Positions 45,388-54,745 of a DNA stretch of 64,000 bases are shown piece by piece. The DNA lies in NCBI GenBank assembly GCA_010356995.1, contig ML996698.1, forward strand, positions 678,064 to 742,063. Reading direction: 5' to 3'. How positions within the stretch are numbered: the stretch's first letter is position 1; every line of letters begins with the position of its first letter. Source of the DNA: Trichodelitschia bisporula (Eukaryota; Ascomycota; Dothideomycetes; Phaeotrichales; Phaeotrichaceae). Below the pieces are notes generated by a model. That model was given only the letters and a program-made list of their open reading frames with translations, searched no databases and was not told the origin of the DNA. The translations under genes and the position numbers were made by a program.

Positions 45388-45726
45388 GACTGTGGAAGTG
45401 GTGCTGGAGGGTGAGGCGTTTGGAGTTGCGGTGTTCGGTGGCTAGCGGTGTTGCCGGCGTGTTGTCATCTTCTCTGGAGTGGACGCTGCTCTGTCATCGT
45501 GGCATTGTTAGTGTGTTCTTCGCTTCCTAGAGCCATCGGGCTGTGTTTAGTGCAACGGTTTTATCATTTGGAGGGCTGAGGGATCGGGATGGCGGGTAGG
45601 CGGGGTTACAAGGGATGGCGGACGGGTTTCTTTCCTTTAGGGACGCGTGTCGATGCGCTAGGTCTATCCTTATCCTATCCTATGCACGAAATCGCCGGAA
45701 TGCCTTTAATATCTACACTGTGAATT
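45388..45726. other. Convergent 3' spacer
   Basis: 339 bp between two convergent genes; nothing distinctive seen. Confidence 0.5.
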
Positions 45727-46435
45727 CTATTTACTCCCCACGCCCTGCGCCTCCGGACTCCAAGCCGGGTCCTCAACACTGTCAATGATCTCATCAAACC
45801 GCACATGCTTCGTAATAATCTCCCGCCCATTCACAAGATCATTCTGCTCCACCCGTCTCCTCGCCTCCTCCTTATCCTTGCATATCCCAGACGCTAAATG
45901 CCGTCGTACCAGTCTCTCCCCCGCCACCTCCTCATCCACCCTCACAAACCATATCTCATCCATCAGTCCCGCGGCCTCGTTCCACGGGTCCTTATCCAGC
46001 GCCAAATACGCCCCCTCGAAGACTACGATGCGCACATCCGGCCGGATGGGTATATCATCCGCCACCGGGTCCTTGACCCTATGATCGAAACTCGGCGCCC
46101 ACACCGTCGTCATCTCCGGCGCAATCGGCTTCCGTAATTCTTTCACCAGCCTGAGGAAGGCCGGGGCGTCGAATGTGAACGCAGCACCCCGCCGCGCGAA
46201 TGCGGTAGCTGCGTCTGGGAGTGCGGCGAGTTGGGCGCGCGAGAGGTGGTACCCGTCCATGGGGACGAAGGCGGCGAGGCGCGTTGTTTGCGCGATGCCC
46301 GGGCTGGTTTCGGCGTAGCAGGCGTTGAGGTGTTGGACTATTTGCGCGGCGAGGGTGGTTTTGCCGCTGCCGGGGATGCCGGCGATTGAGATTAGGAGGC
46401 GCTGGGAGGGGGGGAGGGGGAGGTGGAGATCTGGT

Positions 46436-46513
<78 letters not shown>

Positions 46514-46560
46514 GACGGACCCCAGGCTTTTTGCACGAGGCGCTCGACGGCGGCTTCCAT
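45727..46560 (-). CDS. YFH7-like P-loop kinase (uridine kinase/phosphoribulokinase superfamily)
   Basis: One exon, 277 residues. The start MEAAVERLVQKAW matches the usual family N-terminus, and the P-loop segment RLLISIAGIPGSGKTTLAAQ follows. Between them lie 27 consecutive prolines encoded by the 77-C tract (G on the + strand). Further motifs: FVPMDGYHLSRAQLAALPDA, WAPSFDHRVKDPVADDI, RIVVFEGAYLALDKDPWNEA, IWFVRVDEEVAGERLVRRHL. Yeast Yfh7 is an ATP-dependent small-molecule kinase of undefined substrate with this same GxxGSGKTT and DGYHL layout. The proline block preserves frame only at this tract length. Upstream the frame stays open to a further in-frame ATG at 46626, but no homologous sequence lies there. 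It is divergent from the Alba-like gene. Confidence 0.85.
46436..46512 (+). repeat. Uninterrupted poly-G tract, 77 nt
   Basis: Every base from 46436 to 46512 is G on the + strand. It lies inside the YFH7-like coding region, where it encodes proline on the minus strand. A homopolymer this long is exceptional; its true length may be uncertain for sequencing or assembly reasons. Confidence 0.9.
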
Positions 46561-46963
46561 CGTGCTGGAGAGCGGCGATTGATGATCGTGCTGTGACCTG
46601 CAATTGACTTGGTAGTGAGACCGCATGTGCGCGTACCCCGCCCTTTAACGTGGTGACCCCACCCCCCCGCAGGCACCCTGGCGGCTGCGGCCGAGCACCG
46701 CCGTCATCCTGCATTCCTGCTTTCCCGCTTCCTGCGAGAACTATTTTAGCACCACATCCCGCGATGCTGGGCTGTGCTGATCGGATAAGCTTCTAGGCCG
46801 CGATAGGCGCTGGGAAGGGGTCTGGATCGGAATCGGAATCGAAAAGTGACGACACGAATTGAGAAGACGCGGCACGTGCGCACGCGACGGAAAAACGCGC
46901 TTGATTTCATGAGGAGCGACACGCTAGAGTTTCGACACGATATTCCACGGCACACGAGAAGCG
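46561..46963. promoter_or_regulatory. Divergent spacer YFH7-like / Alba-like
   Basis: 403 bp between start codons facing apart; holds both promoters. No specific site assigned. Confidence 0.45.
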
Positions 46964-47806
46964 ATGGCGAAGAAGAATAAATTCAAGCACAGCCCCACGG
47001 CAGCTACGGCGGAGAAGCGAAGAACGAGACCCAAGACCGATGCCGCGACGTGGAAGGACGGCGAGGAAGAACCCCGGTTCGAAGCCACGCCCGACGAGAA
47101 CGAGGAGCAAAGTGCGGAAGATTCCGAGGAGGAGGGCGCAGTTGTGAAGGGCCCGCAGCCACCACGTAAATCGGCTCCCGTGCCGCGCCTTGAGGATCTC
47201 TGGCCCGTGCCGGCGCACGTCGCGCCCGACCATCTGCTTGAGCTTCCGGATATCGGGCTTGATACGAACAATTGGGAGGTTGAAATGGTGCGCGTGGTGG
47301 CTAATTCGAAGATTAGGGGGAAGGTGCGGACGGTGCTGGAGGGGTTGGGGGCGGGGGATGGGAAGGGGAAGGAGAAAGAGGAGGAGACGGGCAAGCCTCT
47401 CATCATGGCCATTGTCGCTCGCGCGGATGGGACACCCAAAGCTGTGTCTATCGCCGAGATCGCGAAGCGCGAAGCTGTGGTCAAGGGAGTGAGGGTGTGG
47501 CAGTACACTGGGAGCTGGGGGCGCATGGAGAGGTGGGATAGTGGGGGGCTGGATTGGGAGAAGGAGAAGGCGAAGCAGAAGGAGGTTCAGGAGGATGATG
47601 GGGAGGGCGAGGAGGGCGAGGCGTATTTTGAGCGGATTCCGATTACAAAGAGGTCGATTGTGAGGAGTACGCCGTGCTTGGTGGTATTCCTCTCCCGGGC
47701 ATCGGTGGCGAGATTGAAGGAGGTGTATGGGTATGTTCTCTGCTCGTTTGGAGGTGGTTCATCGGCTAACTGGCGCAGAGAGCAGGTTACTGGGGAGAGG
47801 AGATGA
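46964..47806 (+). CDS. Alba-superfamily protein (Rpp20/Pop7-like)
   Basis: Exons 46964-47730 and 47779-47806 give 264 residues; the second exon adds only nine residues after EVYG. The N-terminal 75 residues are basic then acidic and probably disordered. The core MVRVVANSKIRGKVRTVLEG, PLIMAIVARADGTPKAVSIA, EIAKREAVVKGVRVWQYTGS resembles the Alba fold used by Rpp20/Rpp25/Pop6/Pop7 RNase P and MRP subunits, and LVVFLSRASVARLKEVYGEQ would be the last strand and helix. An acidic insert (about residues 205-225) separates the parts. Assignment to Alba is by pattern and is moderate; binding of RNA is inferred from the fold. Confidence 0.6.
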   Translation: MAKKNKFKHSPTAATAEKRRTRPKTDAATWKDGEEEPRFEATPDENEEQSAEDSEEEGAVVKGPQPPRKSAPVPRLEDLWPVPAHVAPDHLLELPDIGLDTNNWEVEMVRVVANSKIRGKVRTVLEGLGAGDGKGKEKEEETGKPLIMAIVARADGTPKAVSIAEIAKREAVVKGVRVWQYTGSWGRMERWDSGGLDWEKEKAKQKEVQEDDGEGEEGEAYFERIPITKRSIVRSTPCLVVFLSRASVARLKEVYGYVLCSFGGGSSANWRREQVTGERR

Positions 47807-48556
47807 GGGCGGTTATGACTATGGATCTGTGTGCGGGAGATAGCGTGATGAAGCCTGAGTGGTTCGATCAAGGCTCAACTGTGGATTGTTTGCGGAAGAC
47901 ATCATGATCAAGACTCAGTCGTTCGATCAAGGCTCAACAGTAGAGGACTGATCCGGTGAGGACGTCAAGAAGCAGCATCCTCGCTCCAACCTCTTGTAAA
48001 GTCTTTGACAGTCTAGCTCTACGGCGTCAATCAGAACCTTTGGGCAATCTGCTTGAACCGATTGCATAGGGAGAATTGTCTAGATCGCAAAGCAGTTTGT
48101 ATTTGGTGTACAGACGTTAGACTAACTGGGCTTCCAGGTCTGGCTGGACAGTTCTAGCGATTCTATGTCTTTATATATATTCACGAACCGTGAGTCCGTG
48201 AATCTAGATAGCATATATTCACGTTGATACGAAGATCTCCTTGTCTTCTTCCTTCGAAGCCCCATCGTGAACCTGAATGTTAGGCGCCTTTTATATAGTC
48301 ATGTTCCACTTCTCCATCCCTTTTCGCCAGATCAAAGGCCCCATCGTTATAGTGCCTTCCGATGTCATTATACAATTCGAACGTACCATCTCTCCCGCAG
48401 GATGCCATTGGCAGCTTCGTTTACTCTTTCCCGGGCTGGGCTGGGAGCATCCGATTGGCGCCCAGGGTGGTCACGGAAGCACCCCAACCTAATGTGGACG
48501 TCACTCCATCGACCATCAGACAACAACTCAACACCACAATCTCCAAATCGCCCAAT
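47807..48556. other. Spacer with a two-copy direct repeat
   Basis: About 750 bp. It holds an imperfect direct repeat of ~60 bp near its left end and a small hairpin-like element (TTCACG ... CGTGAA) near 48190. The frame of the next gene is open from 48362, so part of this may be its leader. Confidence 0.5.
47829..47940 (+). repeat. Imperfect direct repeat, two ~60-bp copies
   Basis: Two adjacent copies share GTTCGATCAAGGCTCAAC (ends near 47879 and 47939) with matching flanks of the type TGCGGnAGA ... GTGATGAAGCCTGAG / CATGATCAAGACTCAG. It is probably a local tandem duplication. Confidence 0.7.
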
Positions 48557-49474
48557 ATGACGACAAAAATGGCGACAAGGCTCTCTAAGGTCCGGTCTGA
48601 TCTTCCGGCGTTTAAGGTAGCATTGGATACCTTCAATTCGAAGCATACCTTCAAACTGGTTCATATGGTCAATCCGCCGGATACACCGACAGCTTCGGAT
48701 GCAAGCACATCTGATGTGAAAACCTTGTTTATATTGGATTCATCGTATAATCCTCCATCTCGAGCTCATCTGGCTCTGGCATGCGCAGTATCTTGCGGGT
48801 TTGGATCTTTGCCTCATCGCCTTCTACTCCTCTTCAGTACGCACAACGCTGATAAGTCCCCCAAGCCAGCAAGCTTTGAGCAAAGGCTTGCGATGATGAT
48901 TCTGTTTGCCGAAGACCTCCAGGACTTCTGGAAAGCGGAGCCCCTTCGAGCTGTACCTATCGACATTGGCCTCACCAGCAAACCGTACTATACCGACAAG
49001 TCCATGGCCATCGTGGGAGCCGACCCCCAGGTGTATCCTTCTCAGCCGTCACATGTCCACCTCCTCGGCTACGATACGTTAACGCGGTGCCTGGACCCAA
49101 AGTACTATCAGAAGTTTGATCCGCCCCTGCATGCCCTGAAGCCGTATTTCGACGCCGGGCACAGCTTTATATGTCTCTTGCGGCCAAACAGCTCTTCCGA
49201 CAATGCTGTGAGTGCCGACACAGAGGCCGAGCAGCGGGCGTACATAACGAGGCTCTCGTCGGGCAGCGAGCTAGAAAAGTACGGGTTCCAGCGCGAGTGG
49301 GGCTCGCAAATCGGATTCCTCGACGGCGATGATGTCCCTTCCGCTGTCGGCATTAGTTCGACGGCAATTCGGACTGCCGCGAAGGAGCAGGACTGGGACG
49401 CTGTTAGTCACATGTGTACGCCAAGAGTTGCTGCGTGGATTCGTGAGGAGGGTTTATATGTTGGGACGGCATAG
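48557..49474 (+). CDS. POF1-like NMN/cytidylyl-type nucleotidyltransferase
   Basis: One exon, 305 residues from the ATG giving MTTKMATRLSKVRSDL; another ATG follows at 48569. The frame is open back to an ATG at 48362, adding 65 residues that do not look like the family. The nucleotidyltransferase fold shows in TLFILDSSYNPPSRAHLALA (T/HxGH-type site, with a His in RAHL), FSTHNADKSPKPASFEQRLA, VHLLGYDTLTRCLDPKYYQK and VGISSTAIRTAAKE (ISSTxIR). These fit the yeast Pof1 / NMNAT-related group, thought to act in NAD metabolism or quality control. Which nucleotide it uses cannot be read from sequence. Confidence 0.82.
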   Translation: MTTKMATRLSKVRSDLPAFKVALDTFNSKHTFKLVHMVNPPDTPTASDASTSDVKTLFILDSSYNPPSRAHLALACAVSCGFGSLPHRLLLLFSTHNADKSPKPASFEQRLAMMILFAEDLQDFWKAEPLRAVPIDIGLTSKPYYTDKSMAIVGADPQVYPSQPSHVHLLGYDTLTRCLDPKYYQKFDPPLHALKPYFDAGHSFICLLRPNSSSDNAVSADTEAEQRAYITRLSSGSELEKYGFQREWGSQIGFLDGDDVPSAVGISSTAIRTAAKEQDWDAVSHMCTPRVAAWIREEGLYVGTA

Positions 49475-49891
49475 GGGGTGGGCATCGCGACTCCGGACGC
49501 GAGCGGCGTGGTCAATCAGCCATCCACATCCATTGCCCTTTATGGATACCATTGTGCCGCCGGCTGCTCCTTCCTCCCTGGAGTCCTGGCGTTCCTTCCT
49601 CGCCAGCAGGCCGGAAAAACCCCCCATCGTGACATTCACCTTGACAGTGCCAAGCATTTCCATCGAGGTCTTTAAATATCAAGAATATGGCTCCCTTTCC
49701 CCTTCTTCTCCTCAACAACCTTTCACGAGAACCAGCGATAGAACTCAGAATTCTTAGATTTTCCCCTGACTTTACTGCTTTCTGTCCCTCTTCTCAAGAG
49801 ATCCAGTGCCAGAATCCAGGATTCTCAGGTTTTCCCCTGACTTTCCTGACTTTTGACCATCTCAAGGTCTTGCTTCAACGATCTGTCCAGC
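49475..49891. other. Spacer with short duplicated T/C-rich element
   Basis: About 415 bp. The phrase TTTTCCCCTGACTTT occurs twice (about 49758 and 49831), preceded each time by a CAGAATTC/CCAGGATTCTCAG-like word, so a ~75-bp duplication is likely. It probably lies in the leader of the next gene. Confidence 0.5.
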
Positions 49892-52143
49892 ATGTCTGAG
49901 ACTATCGTTTCCTCTGCCACCTCCCCCTCTCTCAATCCCGCCCTCCCCCCCTTATCTCCGGCCAGCGCGTCCTCGACCACTGCGACCGCCATCCCCTCCA
50001 CTCCTCTCAACCCCGCCGCCCCCCCCTTTTCTCCGGCCAGCGCGTCCCAGACAGCTGCGACCGCCATCCCCTCCCCCCCTCTTACTTCCGCCCTCCCCCC
50101 CTTTCCTTCGGCCAGCGCGTCCCAGACCGCTGCGACCGCCATCAAGATGGAGCAGCTGGGCTCCCCTGATTTCATCGGGGCTCCCTGCTTCGAACAGTCC
50201 GGGTGGCTCTCGGACAGTGTAAGCGTTCCCTCCTTGTATGTTTGCTAGGCTAACCATCTCAGGATTCCGATTCGGATGAGAGTGAGGATGAGGCTACGGC
50301 CGAACATGCGGAGGCTCCGGCTGATGATGCAGCTCCTCTCTCGATTCCCCTGACTCTGGACGGCGGCATCGCGCAATCGGACGACAACATCTTCGCGGTT
50401 TTCGAGTCTGCTTCCTCTCCGGCCTCTTCGGAGGATGATGAGGTCAATGGCTTGACGAGCAAGTTGGCGTCGCTCCGCTTTGCGCCTGCCGCTGTGGCTC
50501 CGGCCATTCCAGTTGTCTCGACCACCCAGATCTCCTCTGGTCCCGACTTCTCCCACATGAGGATGGCTCCCCCCGACCCCAACGCCCCCATTCCGAAGTT
50601 CAAGTGTAACTTCGATTGGGCGGAAGATGTGGAGCACGAGGTCGCTGCTGGCCGGATGCCGAACCTCATGAACCGTTGGGAGAAGGGTCAGATGCCTCCT
50701 CCTCCTCCCCCCGTCAAGCGGTCTTCTCGTCCTGTCCCCGTCGACCAGTCCGCTCCTCCCGCCCCCGCCAACCGGTCTGCTCGTCCCGTCCCCGTCGACC
50801 AGTCCGCTCGTCCCACCCCTGTCTTCGGGCAGCCCAGCAACCCTGCTGCCGCGTCCGCCGCTCGTCCCACCGGCGCCTTCGGTCAACCTAGCAAGCCTGC
50901 TCCTTCGGACAACAGGCCTACTCCCGAGTTCAGCTTTCTTGCTGCTGCGTCCGCTGCTCCTGCCGCTCCTACCGCTGCTCAGCTTGCTCAGACGCTGGGG
51001 TTCAGCTTCCTTGCCGCTGCCGCTACCGCTCCTGTCACTCTTGTTCGCCACAAGAAGCGCTCTGCCCCTTCGAACACTGATGAGAGCCCTCGTCCTGCTA
51101 AGGTCGCTAGGCATGACGTTCGTACGTCTGTCTTCCGGGGTCTTAGCCGCGAGGCTCTCATCGACGAGTGTGAGAAGAGCATCGCTGAGGGGTTCAAGCT
51201 GGGTGACCAGTTCCGCCCCATTGCGGAGGAGTACGACGCTCTTACGGAGGCTCTTGGCATTCGCAGCGTTCCTCAGGTGACTGTCGACCCTGCTCCTGTG
51301 GCGTTTGTTCCTGCTGCTCCCAGCCTCAAGCCTTATCAGGATGCTTCTTCTCGTCCCAACAAGCGCCGCTCAGAGGCCGGCCATTACGAGAGCGGTCGCC
51401 GCAAGGGTGCTAAGGACAACGCGATGCTTTTGCAGTCTCGCGAGGCTCTCCTGGTCTACTTAGAGCAATGCGACTACAAGTCCTTCGCCTTGCGCTCTGG
51501 GACGCGTAAGGCGAGCGCTGAGGTTGTCCGGTTGAGGGCCTGCATGGCTGCTCGGGCTGCGCGGGCTTCTCAGGCCGCTACCACTTCGGCTGTTCCTCCT
51601 CATCCTCCTCCTCCTCCTCCTCCTCCTCCTACTCCTCCTCCTCCTTCTCCTCCTTCTCCTCCTCCTCCGGTTCGCAACAACGGTCCTGTCAACAGCATTG
51701 AGAAAGATCGCAAGGTCAACTCGTTGAAGACTCGCCGTCGTGCTGCCATCCGCTTTGGCCCGCTGCCTAGTAAGCTTCGGGCCCGCCTCACTCCTCCTCC
51801 TTCTCTTCCTGGCTCGAACAAGAAGATCTCCAAGGCTGCTGGTCGCTGGGCATTCCCTCCCTCCGTCAAGCGTCTTGCTGGTGGTCCTCCTGTCATGTTC
51901 GATCCTTCTGTCTGCGACAGCGGTTTGGACAGCGGCAGCTCGGGCTCGGAGGGTTCTCCTCCCCGTCCGATCAACATGATCAAGATCCGCCGTCGCGCTG
52001 CCATCCTCTTCGCTCCTATGCCTCGCCAGCTTAGGGCCCGCCTCGCCCCTCCCCCTTCCTTCAAAGGCGCTGCTAAGACCATCTCTAGGGCTGCTCGTCG
52101 CTGGGCGTTTCCGTGCGGGACCAAGCCTGCTTCGTTCACCTAG
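49892..52143 (+). CDS. Repeat-built disordered protein, no recognised family
   Basis: Exons 49892-50218 and 50263-52143 join to 735 residues; the 44-nt intron has a GGCTAAC branch-like word and splits WLSDS|DSDSDESED. No signal peptide or membrane segment is seen. Three tandem 25-residue units of the type LNPALPPLSPASAS...ATAIPS fill residues 14-84. The middle repeats RPVPVDQSA, FGQPS and FSFLAAA twice each. Basic patches (RHKKRSAP, RPAKVARH) suggest a nuclear protein. Near the C-terminus a module of about 47 residues appears twice: RRRAAIRFGPLPSKLRARLT with GRWAFP (about 595-642), and RRRAAILFAPMPRQLRARLA with RRWAFP (about 680-727). A polyproline block lies before them. I do not recognise the protein; regular codon use and clean splicing argue that it is expressed. 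Confidence 0.72.
49931..50143 (+). repeat. Three in-frame 75-bp tandem repeats in the orphan gene
   Basis: Units at 49931-50005, 50006-50080 and 50081-50143 (the last slightly short) each encode a 25-residue Pro/Ala/Ser unit ending in ATAIPS or ATAIK. High DNA identity suggests recent tandem duplication. Confidence 0.88.
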
Positions 52144-52246
52144 TTGGTGGGGGCTCTTGTTTAGAAGCATCGCCTCTGGCTTTAAGGTTGGTCTTTGGTA
52201 GATGGAATACAATGATAATGGATTTGCTTTGAACCACTGATGCATA

Positions 52247-52815
52247 TTGAGTGATTAACTACAGGCATATCATGTAAATACGTCAACAACACTTGATCAC
52301 TAGTATACTCGACCGCAACCCCCTCCTCTCCCCCATTCCCCTTCCCCCTCATTGTAACATCCGTCCCTCAAGTATTGACAACTTCAAAACTTTTGCAGTC
52401 AAATCTCACGTTTCGCTAATTCCCACTTCATCATTTTATTGAGTAATAAACCACAGGCACATCGCGTATATACGTCAACAACACTTGATTACTTGTCTAT
52501 TCGCCGGCCCCCTCCCCCTCCCCCTCACCACCGCACTCGCTTCCTTCGCTTCAGTATGACTTCCGTCCCTTAGGTATTGACAACTTCCAAACTCTTGCCG
52601 TCAAATCTCACGTTTTGATATTCCCCACTTCATCATTCCGTTGAGTGATTTGCCACAACATCGCGCACATCTGTCAGCAGCACTTATTTACTGGTTTATT
52701 CGACCGCCCCCCCCCCAATTCTCGGTCAAACTTCCGTCCCTCAGGTATTATCAACTTCCAAATTTATACAGTCAAAACTCATGCCTCGCTATTTCCCATT
52801 TCATTATTCATATTT
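52247..52815 (+). repeat. Diverged ~195-bp tandem repeat, three copies
   Basis: Copies begin near 52247, 52439 and 52641 (spacing 192 and 202 bp). Each starts TTGAGTRAT, then ACAGGCAYATC-like, then GTCAACAACACTT, a C-rich block of variable length, CGTCCCTCAGGTATTGACAA and CAGTCAAATCTCACG, ending ATTTCCCACTTCATCAT. The copies are clearly diverged. No coding frame or terminal inverted repeat is apparent. Confidence 0.85.
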
Positions 52816-53692
52816 GCACCTATGTGATGATGCCTCTCAATGCCACCAACTTCGAGATGTTGCAGCTCAATATATCTACCAGATGCCCCGCTGCCAAGCC
52901 CTTCCACATTCGGGCATCTCTGCAACTCTGACCCAGCCCAAACACAGAAGCATCCTTCCACCAACTACCCAACATCCCAAAAGCACACAACATATCCATA
53001 GATCTGTCATTCCGTATAGTAAGCTATATCCGCCCGTCACCCACCCGTTTCACCTCCTCACCGCATCGGCAACTCCCCCCTCCGCCCTTCCGCAGGGATC
53101 CCAAACAACGCCACCCCCTGCTCCAGCCAACCACCCCTCCCCCCCATCCCAGCCGCGCATCTGGCACAAAGCTTGTCCCACAACCCGCCCAGGCCCAACC
53201 CAACCCCTCCAACCCACATACGTCCTAATAACAGCGGACCGCGCAACATGCACTCCGTCAAACACTCCCCGTCACCTGTCGCGGGGGGCTCAAACGCTCC
53301 CAGACACCAAACATGTTTGCAGGGCGATGAAAGGGCCAAGGGGCCAAGCGCCGTTTCGCGCGCTCGGCGAACCGCTGCGAGGCTGAAGTACGTACCGCCC
53401 CGCCCGGGCGAGCGTTGGGCAAGCCGCCGGATGGCCCGCCTTCCGACCATCATGTTTCCCGCCCACAGACTCCCTCGTCCCGTCTTGCTATTTCTGCCCA
53501 CCGCCGTTACCTCCGGCCTGCCACTGTTGGCTGAAACGGGGCACCCACGGCCGCACGCAACGCGCGACTCCTCAAACAACTCGTGTGCCCAGACTTGGGT
53601 CCCGCGCGCCGGGTTCGCCATCCGTCGGAAGATTTGCAGACGTGGGCCATGGGATGTGGGGAATCGCGCGAGGCTCGGCGGGTATATAAGAC

Positions 53693-53700
53693 GGCGGGCC
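53693..53700 (+). promoter_or_regulatory. TATA box of the cupredoxin gene
   Basis: TATATAAG about 220 bp upstream of the cupredoxin start codon, at a suitable distance for a transcription start near 53725. Few promoters in this window show so clear a TATA, which fits an inducible or highly expressed secreted product. Confidence 0.7.
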
Positions 53701-53919
53701 AAGGCTGGAGAATTGCTTGTCTTCACCCATCAGCCTTTCACTCGATCTCTACAGCATCCCTTCAGTTTTCTTCGCTTCGGCTTGCTGCTGTGCAGTTTTT
53801 ATCTTCGCTTCCAGGCACCGGTTGCTCACTCTTTTGATCCAATATCCACTCTTTTGCCAGCCCAATCCAACCCCACCACTCCTTAACCCACCAACCCCAC
53901 CACCGACAACCAAGTCAAA

Positions 53920-54745
53920 ATGCACTCCTTCACCCTCGCCACCCTCCTGGCCCCGGCCGTCCTCGCCGCAAACATGCAAGTCATAGTCGGCGCCAACAAC
54001 CAGCTCACCTTCACGCCCAACACCCTCACCGCCCAGCCCGGCGACACCGTGCAATTCATGTTCGCCTTCCAGAACCACACCGTCACCTCCGGTGTCCCAG
54101 GCCAGGGCTGCGTGCCCTCGGGCCAATTCTTCTCGGGCTTCGTGCCGGCCCCGGGCGTCGCCCCTGCTGCACCGGCTGCGAGCGCCGCTGCGGGCGCAGG
54201 AGGGAAGGCGGGCAAGGCGGGCGGCGCGGCGGGCGCAAAGGCCCAGGGCGGGAACGGGCGCTGGAGCATCGACAAGCGTGCTGGGCTGCCGAGCTTCACG
54301 GTGCCGATTCGCGACACGAAGCCTATCACTATCTACTGTTCGGCCGCGCAGCATTGCCAGTCGGGCATGGTTATGGTTATCAACCCGACGCAGCAGGTAA
54401 GTTTCGCCACAGCTTTCAACGTTCGATGGATGAGTGCTAATTGCTGGACAGGGTGCTACGTCCCTGGTTGCGTACCAGCAGGTCTGCGCGAAGGCGAAGA
54501 TCAATGGCGTGCCGAAGACCGGGCCGACGGGTGGCCAGCTGGCGAATTTGCTGAGGACGACGCCGGCGACTGGTGCTGGTGCTGGGACGGCGAAGGGGCA
54601 GGGGCAGAAGGGTGCTGGTGCCGGTGCCGGTGCGGCGAAGGGTTGTGGACAGAAGGGCGCGGCTGCCGGTGCCGGTGTGGGCCAGCAGAAGGGCGCCGGG
54701 CAGGCGAAGGGCTGGTGGCGCGGCCAGGGCCGGTGGAACAACTGA
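53920..54745 (+). CDS. Secreted cupredoxin (extracellular serine/alanine-rich protein)
   Basis: Exons 53920-54396 and 54452-54745 give 256 residues with a 55-nt intron. A signal peptide is clear (MHSFTLATLLAPAVLA). The plastocyanin-like domain reads MQVIVGANNQLTFTPNTLTA, QPGDTVQFMFAFQNHTVT and YCSAAQHCQSGMVMVIN: the four type-1 copper ligands His, Cys, His and Met are all present. Between the two halves sits an Ala/Gly/Lys-rich insert of about 45 residues, ending SIDKR, a possible Kex2 site. After NPTQQ|GATSLVAYQQVCAKAK the C-terminus is a Gly/Ala/Gln/Lys-repeat tail (GQGQKGAGAGAGAAKGCGQK) in place of the usual GPI signal. Copper electron-transfer or cell-wall role is inferred from the fold. 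Confidence 0.86.

Larger units (their letters stand above)
52144..53919. other. Spacer with a tandem array and the cupredoxin promoter
   Basis: Left part: the tandem array listed separately. Centre and right: C-rich sequence with overlapping open frames on both strands (222 and 237 codons) that lack family signals. A TATA box near 53693 serves the cupredoxin gene. Confidence 0.55.

Noticed and set aside
46325-46607. Polyglycine open frames on the + strand over the G tract
   Set aside because: Produced by the homopolymer itself, antisense to the YFH7-like kinase.
48362-48556. N-terminal 65-residue extension of the POF1-like gene
   Set aside because: The frame is open from an ATG, but the extension lacks family sequence; the downstream ATG gives the typical start.
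53058-53886. Overlapping 222- and 237-codon frames on both strands
   Set aside because: C-rich low-complexity sequence; no family motifs and one frame runs through the cupredoxin TATA box.
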